Shown: piece after piece, positions 10,005 to 19,507 of the stretch
Layout of the letters: each line of letters starts with the position of its first letter
Numbering within the stretch: the stretch's first letter is position 1
From: Dehalococcoidia bacterium
GTDB lineage: Bacteria; Chloroflexota; Dehalococcoidia; Lucifugimonadales; UBA3495
Direction: 5' to 3'
NCBI GenBank assembly: GCA_002724585.1
Contig: PBPE01000086.1
Span: 1 to 42,021, forward strand
DNA: 42,021 bases
Notes under the pieces: model-generated
The model's database searches: none
The model's input: the letters and a program-made list of their open reading frames with translations, nothing else
Told to the model about the DNA's origin: nothing
Translations under genes and position numbers: made by a program

Positions 10005-10705
10005 GCAACGGAACACTGTATGGCGTAGGTGTAGGGCCCGGAGACCCTGAGCTGTTAACTATAAAAGCCCAGAGGGTTTTGAAATCTGTATCGGTGATAT
10101 GCATGCCTCAGTCAGAGACGAGCTCTGAAAGTTTTGCATACACTATTGCAAAAGGGTTCATAGATGAGACGCGGCAAGAAATAATGAGAGTTCAATTTCC
10201 TACAGACGATGAATCCGGAGCTTTATCGGCGTGGGTGGGTGCTGCAGAGCAGATTGCTGGTATGTTACAAATGGGTACTGATGTCGCTTTTATAACTGAA
10301 GGTGATCCAATGCTCTATAGCACGTTCTCATATGTGTTAGAGAGTTTGAAAAGTAATCATCCAGATTTGACAATTGAGATTATTCCGGGTGTTTCGTCAG
10401 TGATGGCAGCAGCAGCGAGTGCTAGTGTGCCGCTTGTGACTCATGGACAACGACTAGCTATACTCCCCGCGGTGTATGGTATTGACGATTTAAGTGAGGC
10501 TATCGCAAATTACGATACTATAGTCTTGATGAAGGTAAATCGGACTCTTATACAGGCGTTAGCGAATTTAGAACAACTTGGTTTGGCAGGCAAAGGGATT
10601 TATGTGAGACGAGCATCCACGAGTAGGGAAGAAGTCGTAAGAGACCTTAACCAGTTATCTGATGAGGATCTCGATTATTTTTCATTATTGATAATCAGGA
10701 AGTGA
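10001..10705 (+). CDS. cbiL: Precorrin-2 / cobalt-precorrin-2 C20-methyltransferase (CbiL/CobI)
   Basis: YGVGVGPGDPELLTIKAQRVLKSVSVICMPQSE; ITEGDPMLYSTFSYVLESL; IIPGVSSVMAAAA. Overlaps cbiT by 4 nt. Confidence 0.93.
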   Translation: MSNGTLYGVGVGPGDPELLTIKAQRVLKSVSVICMPQSETSSESFAYTIAKGFIDETRQEIMRVQFPTDDESGALSAWVGAAEQIAGMLQMGTDVAFITEGDPMLYSTFSYVLESLKSNHPDLTIEIIPGVSSVMAAAASASVPLVTHGQRLAILPAVYGIDDLSEAIANYDTIVLMKVNRTLIQALANLEQLGLAGKGIYVRRASTSREEVVRDLNQLSDEDLDYFSLLIIRK

Positions 10706-10711
10706 ATATTT

Positions 10712-11581
10712 ATGAATAAGACGAACGGGAAAGTTTATTTTGTGGGGGGTGGCCCTGGCGATCCAGAACTATTGACTCTTAAAGCAAAGAGGATCATTGA
10801 AGAGTCTGATGTAGTTATTTATGCAGATTCTTTAGTTCCAGAGGAGGTAGTATCTTACGCCAATGACAAAGCGGAAGTTTATGGCAGTAAAACTATGGCT
10901 CTACCTCAAATAATGGAGATTACTCTGAAGGCAGTGTCCGAGGGGAAAACGGTTGCCCGAGTGCAGAGCGGAGATCCGTCGATTTATGGGGCAATTTTGG
11001 AGCAAATGAGGATTCTAGAATCCGAAGATATTGATTACGAAATAATCCCGGGTGTTAGCTCAGCATTTGCAGCTGCAGCTGTCCTCAAAGCAGAGTTAAC
11101 GGTACCAGAAATCTCTCAAAGTATTATTATGACTAGAGCTGAAGGACGAGTGTCTTTGCCTCCAGGTGAGGAATTAAAGAGCCTCGCATCACACGGATGC
11201 TCATTAGTAATATTTTTGAGCGTAACTAGGATGACAAAAATTGTCAGGGAGCTCAGATCAGCAGGTTATAGTAAGGATACTCCCATAGCGGTAGCCTATA
11301 GAGTAGGTTGGCCCGAAGAATTGGTAATCAGAGGTACGTTGACTGATATATCTGCAAAGGTAAGAGATGCTAAAATAACTCTTCAAGCAGTTATAATAGT
11401 TGGGCAAGCAGTGAACCCTGATGTGAGACTGCCTGATTCGGATAGACCAGAACAGCGAGCTTCCTCTCATCTGTATTCTGAGACGTATACACATTTATAC
11501 CGGAAAGCTTCGCGCCGTAGCAGGTCATCAGCAAAGGATAAGGACAAAGCTGTTTCGGGCGTTGATTCAGTAAAAGCGTAG
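10712..11581 (+). CDS. cbiF: Precorrin-4 / cobalt-precorrin-4 C11-methyltransferase (CbiF/CobM)
   Basis: KVYFVGGGPGDPELLTLKAKRIIEESDVVIYADSLVPEEVVSYA; VARVQSGDPSIYGAILEQM; basic C-terminal tail (YRKASRRSRSSAKDKDKAVSG). Confidence 0.94.
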   Translation: MNKTNGKVYFVGGGPGDPELLTLKAKRIIEESDVVIYADSLVPEEVVSYANDKAEVYGSKTMALPQIMEITLKAVSEGKTVARVQSGDPSIYGAILEQMRILESEDIDYEIIPGVSSAFAAAAVLKAELTVPEISQSIIMTRAEGRVSLPPGEELKSLASHGCSLVIFLSVTRMTKIVRELRSAGYSKDTPIAVAYRVGWPEELVIRGTLTDISAKVRDAKITLQAVIIVGQAVNPDVRLPDSDRPEQRASSHLYSETYTHLYRKASRRSRSSAKDKDKAVSGVDSVKA

Positions 11582-11585
11582 GATA

Positions 11586-12704
11586 ATGTCTAAAACAGCT
11601 ATAGTAGCGGTGTCCAAAAATGGATCTTTGCTCGCTAGTAGACTGAAACAGGTATATGGAGATCAAACCGACTTATATGTCGTTAGTAAATTTTCTGAAT
11701 ATGCTAGTGATTGTATAAGTTATGACCTCCCGCTCAGGCCTGTCGTAAGTAGGATATTCAAAACGTACGATACGATAGTTATGTTTCTTCCAGTTGGCGC
11801 AGTAGTCAGATTGGTCTCTCCACATCTTAAAACCAAGACGGTAGACCCTGCAGTGATCTGCGTCGACGAAATGGGTAAATTTGCTGTTAGTCTTGTGTCG
11901 GGGCATATTGGAGGGGCTGATGAGGCAACGCAAAAGATTTCTGACGTTTTAGGGTCTATCCCCGTAATTACCTCTGCTTCTCATGTGTTGGACAGTATAT
12001 CTGTAGATTTGCTAGGTAAAGAATGGGGATGGGTCTTGGCCTGTGATCCTGACACTATTACTAGGTCCAGTGCCGCGATAATAAATGGGGGAAGTATTGG
12101 GGTTTATCAGAACAGTGGACAAACGGACTGGAGGGGGGAACTGGAGTCGCTGGATAATGCCGTGAGCCATTATGATTCTTTAGTTGATTTATTGGACAGC
12201 AGTGTGGATGTTAGGTTAGTAGTAAGTGATATGAATATCGAATCGGAAACTGAGACTACTTCTCAAAACGGTAAAGATATAGTGTTATATCATCCAAAAT
12301 CTCTTGTAGTAGGAATGGGATGCCGGAGGGGAGTTTCTGCTGATAAATTGAATGAGTTGCTAATCAATTCTTTTGAAGAATCAGGACTTTCTTTGCACAG
12401 TATCTCAGCTTTTGCAACTGCTGAGATAAAACGGGATGAACCAGGTCTAATGGAATTATGTGAAGCATATGGTGTCCCTTTGTATTGTTACAGTGTTGAA
12501 GAACTGAACTCCGTTTTCGATAAAGAGACTGATAGAGAAGATGACTTCTATTTAGACAGATCAGAAAAAGCTCATAGCCTTCTTGGAGTATGGGGCGTTT
12601 CTGAACCAGCTTCACTCTTAACCGCTAAATCATCTGATCTAGTGATGCATAAACGTAAAAGTGAATGTGCTACCGTAGCTGTGGCACGAATTAAATGGGA
12701 TTAA
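11586..12704 (+). CDS. cbiG: Cobalt-precorrin-5A hydrolase (CbiG)
   Basis: Central SLVSGHIGGADEATQKISDVLGSIPVITSAS and C-terminal VVGMGCRRGVSADKLNELL domains typical of CbiG; in cbi cluster. Confidence 0.92.
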   Translation: MSKTAIVAVSKNGSLLASRLKQVYGDQTDLYVVSKFSEYASDCISYDLPLRPVVSRIFKTYDTIVMFLPVGAVVRLVSPHLKTKTVDPAVICVDEMGKFAVSLVSGHIGGADEATQKISDVLGSIPVITSASHVLDSISVDLLGKEWGWVLACDPDTITRSSAAIINGGSIGVYQNSGQTDWRGELESLDNAVSHYDSLVDLLDSSVDVRLVVSDMNIESETETTSQNGKDIVLYHPKSLVVGMGCRRGVSADKLNELLINSFEESGLSLHSISAFATAEIKRDEPGLMELCEAYGVPLYCYSVEELNSVFDKETDREDDFYLDRSEKAHSLLGVWGVSEPASLLTAKSSDLVMHKRKSECATVAVARIKWD

Positions 12705-12719
12705 AGGATTCCTGGTGGA

Positions 12720-13508
12720 GTGGTTTATATGAAAAATAGTGGAAGTAGGACAGGACGTATCTCTCTAGTCGGGCTGGGTCCAGGAGATCGCATTATGACT
12801 ACACCCAACGCGCTGGATATCATTCGGAATTGTGATGTGATCGTCGGTTACAAAGGTTATGTAGACCAAATAGCTGATCTGATATCTGGTCAAACGTTAG
12901 TATCAATGGAATTGGGCGAGGAATTAGATCGAGCGAATCGTACCATTGAACTGGCCAGAACCGGGCGTAGCGTGGCTTTAGTATCTTCAGGGGATGCAGG
13001 GATATACGGTATGGCCGGACCACTATTCACTATCTTGGCAGATCAAGGTTGGGATGGGGTGACTCCACATGTGGAGGTAATTCCCGGGGTATCAGCTCTC
13101 CAATCAGCAGCATCGTTATTAGGCTCGCCTTTGATGCAGGATTTTTGCGCTATTAGCTTGAGTGACTTGTTAACTCCTTGGGAGGTAATAACTAAGCGTA
13201 TAAAAGCCGCTTCCGTAGGTGATTTTGTGATCGCTTTGTACAATCCCAGAAGTAGAGCTCGAAAAGATCATATTTTGAAAGCAAGAGAGATCTTATTGGC
13301 AGATCGCGCTGCAGAAACTCCTGTTGGACTGGTAAAAGAGGCGTTTCGCCCGGACCAATCTGTGTTGATAACGACCTTAGGGCAATTGGATGCTAGCATA
13401 GACTTTGTGGACATGTTTACGACGGTGATTATCGGGAACTCAACAACGTATAGGTATAAAGACAGGATGGTTACTCCAAGAGGATATGAACGTAAATTAA
13501 ACTCATAA
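12720..13508 (+). CDS. cbiH: Precorrin-3B / cobalt-factor III C17-methyltransferase (CbiH/CobJ)
   Basis: GRISLVGLGPGDRIMTTPNALDIIRNCDVIVGYKGYVDQI; VSSGDAGIYGMAGPLF; FVIALYNPRSRARKDHI. Confidence 0.94.
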   Translation: MVYMKNSGSRTGRISLVGLGPGDRIMTTPNALDIIRNCDVIVGYKGYVDQIADLISGQTLVSMELGEELDRANRTIELARTGRSVALVSSGDAGIYGMAGPLFTILADQGWDGVTPHVEVIPGVSALQSAASLLGSPLMQDFCAISLSDLLTPWEVITKRIKAASVGDFVIALYNPRSRARKDHILKAREILLADRAAETPVGLVKEAFRPDQSVLITTLGQLDASIDFVDMFTTVIIGNSTTYRYKDRMVTPRGYERKLNS

Positions 13509-13548
13509 ATCCGCATGGGTTGAGCGATAATAATATCTAGGAGGACTA

Positions 13549-14301
13549 ATGGCAATAATGCGAAGAAATGTCGCAAAAGAAAAATTAGCGTCGGGTCAAA
13601 TAGCTACTGGTATTATGGGTAATATGACCAGCGAAATCATCGACTTTTTGGGCCCGTTGGGTTTCGATGCTGCTTGGATTGAGTGTGAACATGGTAGTCC
13701 TAGCTGGGAAAATATTAGTGATATGAGCAGAGCTTGCGATTTATGGGGTTTATCTTCATTGACGAGAGTCAATTCTAATGATCCAGGTTTAATCACCCGA
13801 ACATTGGATAGAGGATCTATGGGGATAGTGGTTCCTCATGTTAACAATCGTGAATCAGCGGAAGCGGCAATGGGAGCTAGTAAATTTGCGCCTCTGGGGT
13901 ATAGGGGTATGTTTCCGGGCCGACAGTCTTATGGGGTTGGAGATTACTTTCAAAACGCCAACAACCAGACTATGGTAGTGGTGCTATTGGAAGAAATCGA
14001 AGCTTTGAGGAACCTTGATCAAATACTGGAAGTCGACTATATAGATGTATTTTTTATAGCCCCGTCCGACTTGTCGCAAACCATGGGGCATATAGGCAAT
14101 CCGGGACATCCGGAAGTTCAACAGGCTATCAATACTGGTTTGGACAAAATCATATCTTCCGGACGTGTAGCAGGGACGCTGGTTAATGATGACAATGTAG
14201 AGCAATACGTCGATAGAGGCGTTAAATTTGTTATGACCTCTTGGAACGCTTGGGTAGAGAGAGGGTCACGCGGATTTTTAGAAAAGATAATAGTCAACTA
14301 G
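13549..14301 (+). CDS. HpcH/HpaI aldolase/citrate lyase family protein
   Basis: DAAWIECEHGSPSWENISD, RVNSNDPGLITRTLDRGSMGIVVPHVNN and FIAPSDLSQTMGHIGNPGHPEV motifs; AGGAGG Shine-Dalgarno upstream of ATG. Confidence 0.9.
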   Translation: MAIMRRNVAKEKLASGQIATGIMGNMTSEIIDFLGPLGFDAAWIECEHGSPSWENISDMSRACDLWGLSSLTRVNSNDPGLITRTLDRGSMGIVVPHVNNRESAEAAMGASKFAPLGYRGMFPGRQSYGVGDYFQNANNQTMVVVLLEEIEALRNLDQILEVDYIDVFFIAPSDLSQTMGHIGNPGHPEVQQAINTGLDKIISSGRVAGTLVNDDNVEQYVDRGVKFVMTSWNAWVERGSRGFLEKIIVN

Positions 14302-14466
14302 CAGGCTCAATTTGCATATGTAGTGTTGTGTTTCTACTAGAAGCGTCAGCCGTCAAAGTGCTAGCAAAACAATATTCTCTCCATTTGCGATTGTTATCTA
14401 AATCTGATGTTTGAAGATGTTGTAGGAACTGTTTTAGATCAGACTCGATTGGAATAGTGGTTCATT

Positions 14467-15450
14467 TTGAATGGTACAGTAAATATATGTTCTTTATTAC
14501 CTAGCGGTACTGAAATAGTTTTCGCTCTTGGGTTAGAAGATTCTGTTGTCGGTGTTACGGACCTCTGCGATTATCCTGAAGGGGCGACTACAAAGCCCAT
14601 CGTATCTCGTAGCCGGATAAATGTTGAAAATCTCTCCAGTGCCGAAGTAGAAATAGAAATGAAGAAGATTTTAGAGTCTGGAGAATCGCCTTACCTAGTG
14701 GACGAAGAACTTTTAGCGAATTTAAATAGTGATATCGTACTCACTCAAGACTTGTGCTATTTTTGTGAAGTCGACTCCAGAACCGTCGGGAACACCGTAG
14801 CAAATCTAGGTTTGTGTCCGGAAGTTTTAGTCTTAAATCCTAGAACCGTTGAAGAGATACTAATTACCATTGAACGTGTTGGAATAAGCTGTGGTGTACC
14901 AATGGCAGCCGAAACATTGGTAGGAGACCTGCGTGACAGAATTGAGAGCATCGTTCATGGTATCAAGGAGGTAAGAGACCGTCCTAAAGTGTTTTCTATT
15001 GAAGGTGTGGATCCGCTTGTCATTGGCGGTCACTGGATAAGTGATGTATTGAACATAGTGGGAGTTTCTGCTTATCAGTCCGGGTGCGATGCTCAAAGAA
15101 TAAATTGGGACGATGTTGTCGCATACGCTCCTGATAAACTATTTATTGACCTTTGCTCCTCTAATATTAAACGGAACTCTAGGGAGGTGTCTTGGCTGGT
15201 TGAACAAAAAGGCTGGTATGATTTGCCAGCCGTTCAGACTGGTGAGGTCTATCTCATTGATCATGTGTATCTTAGTAGGCCTGGTCCACGTATAGTCAAT
15301 GGTCTAGAGATAATTGCGCAATTGACATATCCTGACCATTTTCACAATCTGCTACCTGCCGGAGCAGTTGCTAAGTTAGATACGAGCATTATGAACTCGA
15401 CTCTTTCTAAGAATAGTTCTGACTGGTTTATCCTGTGCGAGTCCGATTGA
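14467..15450 (+). CDS. BtuF-like cobalamin/metal-chelate-binding domain protein (periplasmic-binding fold, COG0614-like)
   Basis: NICSLLPSGTEIVFALGLEDSVVGVTDLCDYP...; GRPG-like end VYLSRPGPRIVNGLEIIAQL. No obvious signal peptide at the called start. Confidence 0.82.
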   Translation: MNGTVNICSLLPSGTEIVFALGLEDSVVGVTDLCDYPEGATTKPIVSRSRINVENLSSAEVEIEMKKILESGESPYLVDEELLANLNSDIVLTQDLCYFCEVDSRTVGNTVANLGLCPEVLVLNPRTVEEILITIERVGISCGVPMAAETLVGDLRDRIESIVHGIKEVRDRPKVFSIEGVDPLVIGGHWISDVLNIVGVSAYQSGCDAQRINWDDVVAYAPDKLFIDLCSSNIKRNSREVSWLVEQKGWYDLPAVQTGEVYLIDHVYLSRPGPRIVNGLEIIAQLTYPDHFHNLLPAGAVAKLDTSIMNSTLSKNSSDWFILCESD

Positions 15451-15477
15451 TGTGGGTGATCGTTTATACGATAATAA

Positions 15478-15495
15478 TGTACAATATGTACAATA
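15478..15495. repeat. Two tandem copies of the 9-mer TGTACAATA upstream of the flavin reductase gene
   Basis: Read directly: TGTACAATA (15478-15486) TGTACAATA (15487-15495). Confidence 0.9.
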
Positions 15496-15532
15496 TGGTT
15501 ATAACTACACGAAATTAAGGAGATATCTGACA

Positions 15533-16018
15533 GTGGTTAATAGAGACGATTTTAGAACTGCTATGTCAAAATTTGCTACCGGAGTAACAGTAGTATCGAG
15601 TGTTGATGATAAGGGCGAACCGCACTCCATGACTGCGAATTCGTTTACCTCTGTATGTTTAGAGCCTCCAACGGTTTTGGTGTGTGTTGCCCATGGAACC
15701 AACACCCATGGCTTTGTAAGTAATAATGGAAGATTCGGAGTGAATATATTGGCAGAAGAACAGGAGTATCTGGGGTCGTACTTTGCCAAGCGTCCCGAGG
15801 ATCGCCAAGGAGATGCGGATTACACCTATACCATCGACGAAGCAGGAGTCCCTGTTCTAGAGAATTCTATGGTGTCGTTCAGCTGTAATGTATCCGGAAC
15901 GCATGTTTATGGTGATCATACTATTTATGTTGGAGAGGTAGTAAATCTTAGCCAGGGTGGTGAGTACGAACCTCTTATGTTTTATAACAGTCGCTGGTAC
16001 CACCCAAACAAAGCCTAA
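15533..16018 (+). CDS. Flavin reductase (HpaC-like) domain protein
   Basis: NRDDFRTAMSKFATGVTVVSSVDDKGEPHSMTANSFTSVCLEPPTVLVCVAHGTNTHG. GTG at 15533 is preceded by AAGGAG (15517-15522), so the upstream start at 15452 is probably not used. Confidence 0.9.
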   Translation: MVNRDDFRTAMSKFATGVTVVSSVDDKGEPHSMTANSFTSVCLEPPTVLVCVAHGTNTHGFVSNNGRFGVNILAEEQEYLGSYFAKRPEDRQGDADYTYTIDEAGVPVLENSMVSFSCNVSGTHVYGDHTIYVGEVVNLSQGGEYEPLMFYNSRWYHPNKA

Positions 16019-16021
16019 TTA

Positions 16022-16711
16022 CTATTTAATAGAATTTACAAATTCTTCTATACGAGCATTTACCTGTCTATAATTTTGTAGTTGGGCGAAATGCTCAGCA
16101 TCTGCGATGACGTGCTTTTGGGCATTATGGATTTTCTCGGAAAGATAGTCGGCATATTTTATGGGCGTCATCTGGTCCTTATCTCCGCATAATATGAGCG
16201 TCGGCAATTTGATATTCTCAATTTTATCCATTACGTCGAATGCGTCACATGCCAAAAGATCGTTCAATTCGACCTGTGGTCCGATTTCTTGTGCCCTTTG
16301 CATTAGGACTCTTTGGATGTCGTATTCGACGCCTGTGAAATAGTTCTCTTGATGCTGTATCCATTCTCTGTTGTTATCACCTGGATTGCGACATTGTTCG
16401 AGGTAATCAGGATGGACTCTTAACTTGGCTCCCGTTCCTATCAATATCAATCCTCGAATCTCATCTGGATATTTGAGAGCGTGCTGTATAGCTATGGCCC
16501 CTCCCATAGAATGCCCACAGAGTATGACATCTTTATATCTACGGGCGGTTATGAATCCTCGCACCCATTCTAGATATCCGTCGATCGACACACATGGCCT
16601 TCCATTGGGATGCCCGGGGAGGTCAAGGGCTTTTGCGTTTCGGAAATGACGAAGTTGATAATAAGAAGATAAACTTGAACTTCCGGCGCCATGGATAAAC
16701 ACCAATTTCAT
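16022..16711 (-). CDS. Alpha/beta hydrolase
   Basis: MKLVFIHGAGSSSLSSYYQL, LCGHSMGGAIAIQHAL nucleophile elbow, LILCGDKDQMTP, DAEHFAQL. ORF track starts at TTG 16738; ATG 16711 has AAGGA upstream. Confidence 0.88.
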   Translation of the reverse strand: MKLVFIHGAGSSSLSSYYQLRHFRNAKALDLPGHPNGRPCVSIDGYLEWVRGFITARRYKDVILCGHSMGGAIAIQHALKYPDEIRGLILIGTGAKLRVHPDYLEQCRNPGDNNREWIQHQENYFTGVEYDIQRVLMQRAQEIGPQVELNDLLACDAFDVMDKIENIKLPTLILCGDKDQMTPIKYADYLSEKIHNAQKHVIADAEHFAQLQNYRQVNARIEEFVNSIK

Positions 16712-16863
16712 TAAATGCATTCCTTCTATTGGAGGCAAAATACCTTTATTTCATTACACCTAATTATAAAGCAACAAACTCTACGAAACAAATACATCCC
16801 GAACTAGCAGTTGTGGCTAAAACCGTTACGGTGTGACAGATTTCGTCGACCGGTTAATGTGAA

Positions 16864-16907
16864 TTAGAGGAACTGATATGTCTTATGTTGAATGTCAGTT
16901 CCTCTAA
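16864..16907 (-). terminator. Inverted repeat just downstream of gyrA, probable terminator
   Basis: Perfect 13-bp arms TTAGAGGAACTGA (16864-16876)/TCAGTTCCTCTAA (16895-16907), 18-nt loop, immediately 3' of the gyrA stop. No strong U-tract. Confidence 0.55.
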
Positions 16908-16911
16908 AAGG

Positions 16912-19416
16912 TTACTTTTCGTCAGGTTCTTTTTGGGTTGACTGAGGTAATTCTTCAGTGTAATCAGTCTCTTGGAAACATGCTATTGATGCTACGTAGT
17001 CATCGGGGTCCCGGTCCCGCCACACAATGACCCCTTGCGTGTCGCGACCTGTAATACGTACATCTTCCAGATTTATGCGGACAACCTGAGCCATTGCAGA
17101 GATTATGAAGACTTCCTGTCCTTCGGTTTCAGATACAACTCGCGCTGCAGCTACCCTGCCGGTCTTATCCGTGACTTTAAACGTCCTCACACCTAGGCCT
17201 CCTCTAGTTTGAGTCGGGTACATTGACAGAGGAGTGGCTTTACCGTATCCGCCTTCGCTGACTACTAGCAACCGATCTTCTGATGTAACGGTAAGCATAG
17301 TTACTACTTTATCGTCTTGCCGTAATCGCATCCCTCTAACACCACCTGCTGTACGAGATCTGGGCGCAAGGTTTCTAATCGGAAACCTTATACTTTGTCC
17401 GGTTTCCGATACCATTACAACATCTTCAGATTCTCCTAGTTGTTTGACACTCACCAGCTCATCCCCTGATTCAAGGTCCATGACTATTAGACCTCGGGCT
17501 TGGATGTTTGAAAGTGCTCCTTCTTTCAATGCTTTGACTTCTCCTAATTGTGTTGCCAAGACCAGTAGATCGCCTTCTTTAGGATTCTTCGTAGCAAGCA
17601 TGGTCTGAATCTGTTCCCCGGGTCCAAGGGGAATCAAGTTGACTAATAATGTTCCTCTACTAGTTCGAGATGTGTCTGGAGCCAGTTGAAAGACTCTGAG
17701 TGGATACACACGGCCACGGTTAGTGAAAAATAGTAAGGTGTCATGAGTATCGACTACTACTAGCTCTTTTAGCGCGTCGTCTTCCCTAGTTGTCATTCCC
17801 CGAACACCTTTTCCTCCCCTGTGCTGCGTCTTGTAGGTTGCAGATGGAACTCGCTTAATATAGCCTTTTTGACTTAGTGTAATTACGACGTCCTGGTGTG
17901 GAATGAATTGTTCTATCGTCTGGTCTTCGACCTCGTCTAGATGGATCACAGTTCGGCGTGCATCACCGAAATCCTTCTTTAATTTTCGAGTCTCGGTCTT
18001 TACCGCATTTAGTATTTTTTCAGGACTGGCAAGCAGCTCTACTAAACTAGATATAGTAGTGACAAGATCATTGTGTTCATTTTCTAATCTCTCTCTTTCT
18101 AGTGCGGCTAATCGTCGTAGTTGCATGTCTAGGATAGCCTGTGCTTGAACCTGATCTAGGTCGAATCTTTGCATTAGGTTTGTCCGAGCAACTTCAACAT
18201 CATCTGATGCCCTAATTGTAGCTATAACCTCATCCATTTGGTCTAATGCTAATAATAACCCTTGAACGATGTGATCACGGTCGCGGGCTTTTTGTAACTG
18301 GAACTCTGATCGTCTACGAATGACCTCTTTGCGATGGTCTATGAATAAAGATAGGGCTCGCTTAAGTGTGAGTACTTGAGGTTGTCCGTCAACTAGTGCC
18401 AGCATTATCGTGTTAAATGAAGATCTCATTGAGGTGTGTTTGTATAAATTATTAAGAACTATACTCGGTTGCGCATCTCTTCGAAGCTCGATTACTACTC
18501 TCATGCCATGACGGTCTGATTCATCACGAATATCAGAGATGCCATCGATTTTTTTATCTCTTACTAGCTGTGCTATCTTTTCTACTAAGTTTGCTTTGTT
18601 AACTTGATATGGGAGTTCATTGATAATTATCCTTCTGCGGTCACCTCGGGTTTCTTCGATTTCGGTATCTGCTTCCATCACTATTCTGCCGCGACCGGTG
18701 GTGTAGGCGTCTATAATTCCTGCAGTGCCTCTTATTATCCCTGCCGTCGGGAAATCAGGTCCTGGTACTAACTTAATTAAATCATCAACACTGCATTCCG
18801 GTTTTTCTATGACATGACATATGGCATCACAGATTTCACTAAGGTTATGGGGAGGCATATTTGTAGCCATACCTACTGCGATCCCAGAGGCTCCATTCAC
18901 CAGCATGTTAGGCAATCTACTTGGTAGTACGGAAGGTTCCTGCATGGAATCGTCGAAGTTAGGTAAGAAATCGACTGTATCCTGATCTATATCAGCTAAC
19001 AGCTCATCTGCTATGTTAGCAAGGCGCGCCTCGGTGTATCGCATTGCTGCAGGTGGGTCTCCGTCTATACTTCCAAAATTTCCTTGACCGTCGATAAGGG
19101 GATATCTCATGGAGAATGGTTGCGCCATTCTCACTAAAGTGTCGTAGACGGATGATTCACCATGCGGGTGGAATTTGCCCAGTACTTCGCCGGCTATTCT
19201 AGCGCTTTTCCTGTGTTGGCCGTTTGGTCTGATGCCCATGTCCTGCATTGCGTAAAGTATCCTGCGCTGAACGGGCTTGAGGCCGTCTCGTACGTCGGGA
19301 AGAGCTCTAGATACTATGACGCTCATAGCGTACGTCAGATAAGATGTTCGCATCTCATCGACTATTCTTACCGGATTAATTCTCCCGTCCGGGTTAGTGT
19401 CGTTTGTCGTTACCAT
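16912..19416 (-). CDS. gyrA: DNA gyrase subunit A
   Basis: 834 aa; [85 protein letters not shown]-terminal beta-pinwheel repeats. Confidence 0.97.
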   Translation of the reverse strand: MVTTNDTNPDGRINPVRIVDEMRTSYLTYAMSVIVSRALPDVRDGLKPVQRRILYAMQDMGIRPNGQHRKSARIAGEVLGKFHPHGESSVYDTLVRMAQPFSMRYPLIDGQGNFGSIDGDPPAAMRYTEARLANIADELLADIDQDTVDFLPNFDDSMQEPSVLPSRLPNMLVNGASGIAVGMATNMPPHNLSEICDAICHVIEKPECSVDDLIKLVPGPDFPTAGIIRGTAGIIDAYTTGRGRIVMEADTEIEETRGDRRRIIINELPYQVNKANLVEKIAQLVRDKKIDGISDIRDESDRHGMRVVIELRRDAQPSIVLNNLYKHTSMRSSFNTIMLALVDGQPQVLTLKRALSLFIDHRKEVIRRRSEFQLQKARDRDHIVQGLLLALDQMDEVIATIRASDDVEVARTNLMQRFDLDQVQAQAILDMQLRRLAALERERLENEHNDLVTTISSLVELLASPEKILNAVKTETRKLKKDFGDARRTVIHLDEVEDQTIEQFIPHQDVVITLSQKGYIKRVPSATYKTQHRGGKGVRGMTTREDDALKELVVVDTHDTLLFFTNRGRVYPLRVFQLAPDTSRTSRGTLLVNLIPLGPGEQIQTMLATKNPKEGDLLVLATQLGEVKALKEGALSNIQARGLIVMDLESGDELVSVKQLGESEDVVMVSETGQSIRFPIRNLAPRSRTAGGVRGMRLRQDDKVVTMLTVTSEDRLLVVSEGGYGKATPLSMYPTQTRGGLGVRTFKVTDKTGRVAAARVVSETEGQEVFIISAMAQVVRINLEDVRITGRDTQGVIVWRDRDPDDYVASIACFQETDYTEELPQSTQKEPDEK

Positions 19417-19507
19417 ATGTACTCCTTTTGAGACGGTGCTTTATCGGGTTATTGGATTAACTGGATTCATCTTAGAATTTTGAATCTTGTCTTATGTATA
19501 AACTAGG

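Noticed and set aside
19140-19200. Possible quinolone-resistance substitution in GyrA ([11 protein letters not shown])
   Set aside because: The key Ser and Asp positions are retained; Glu for Asp is a conservative natural variant, so there is no resistance claim.
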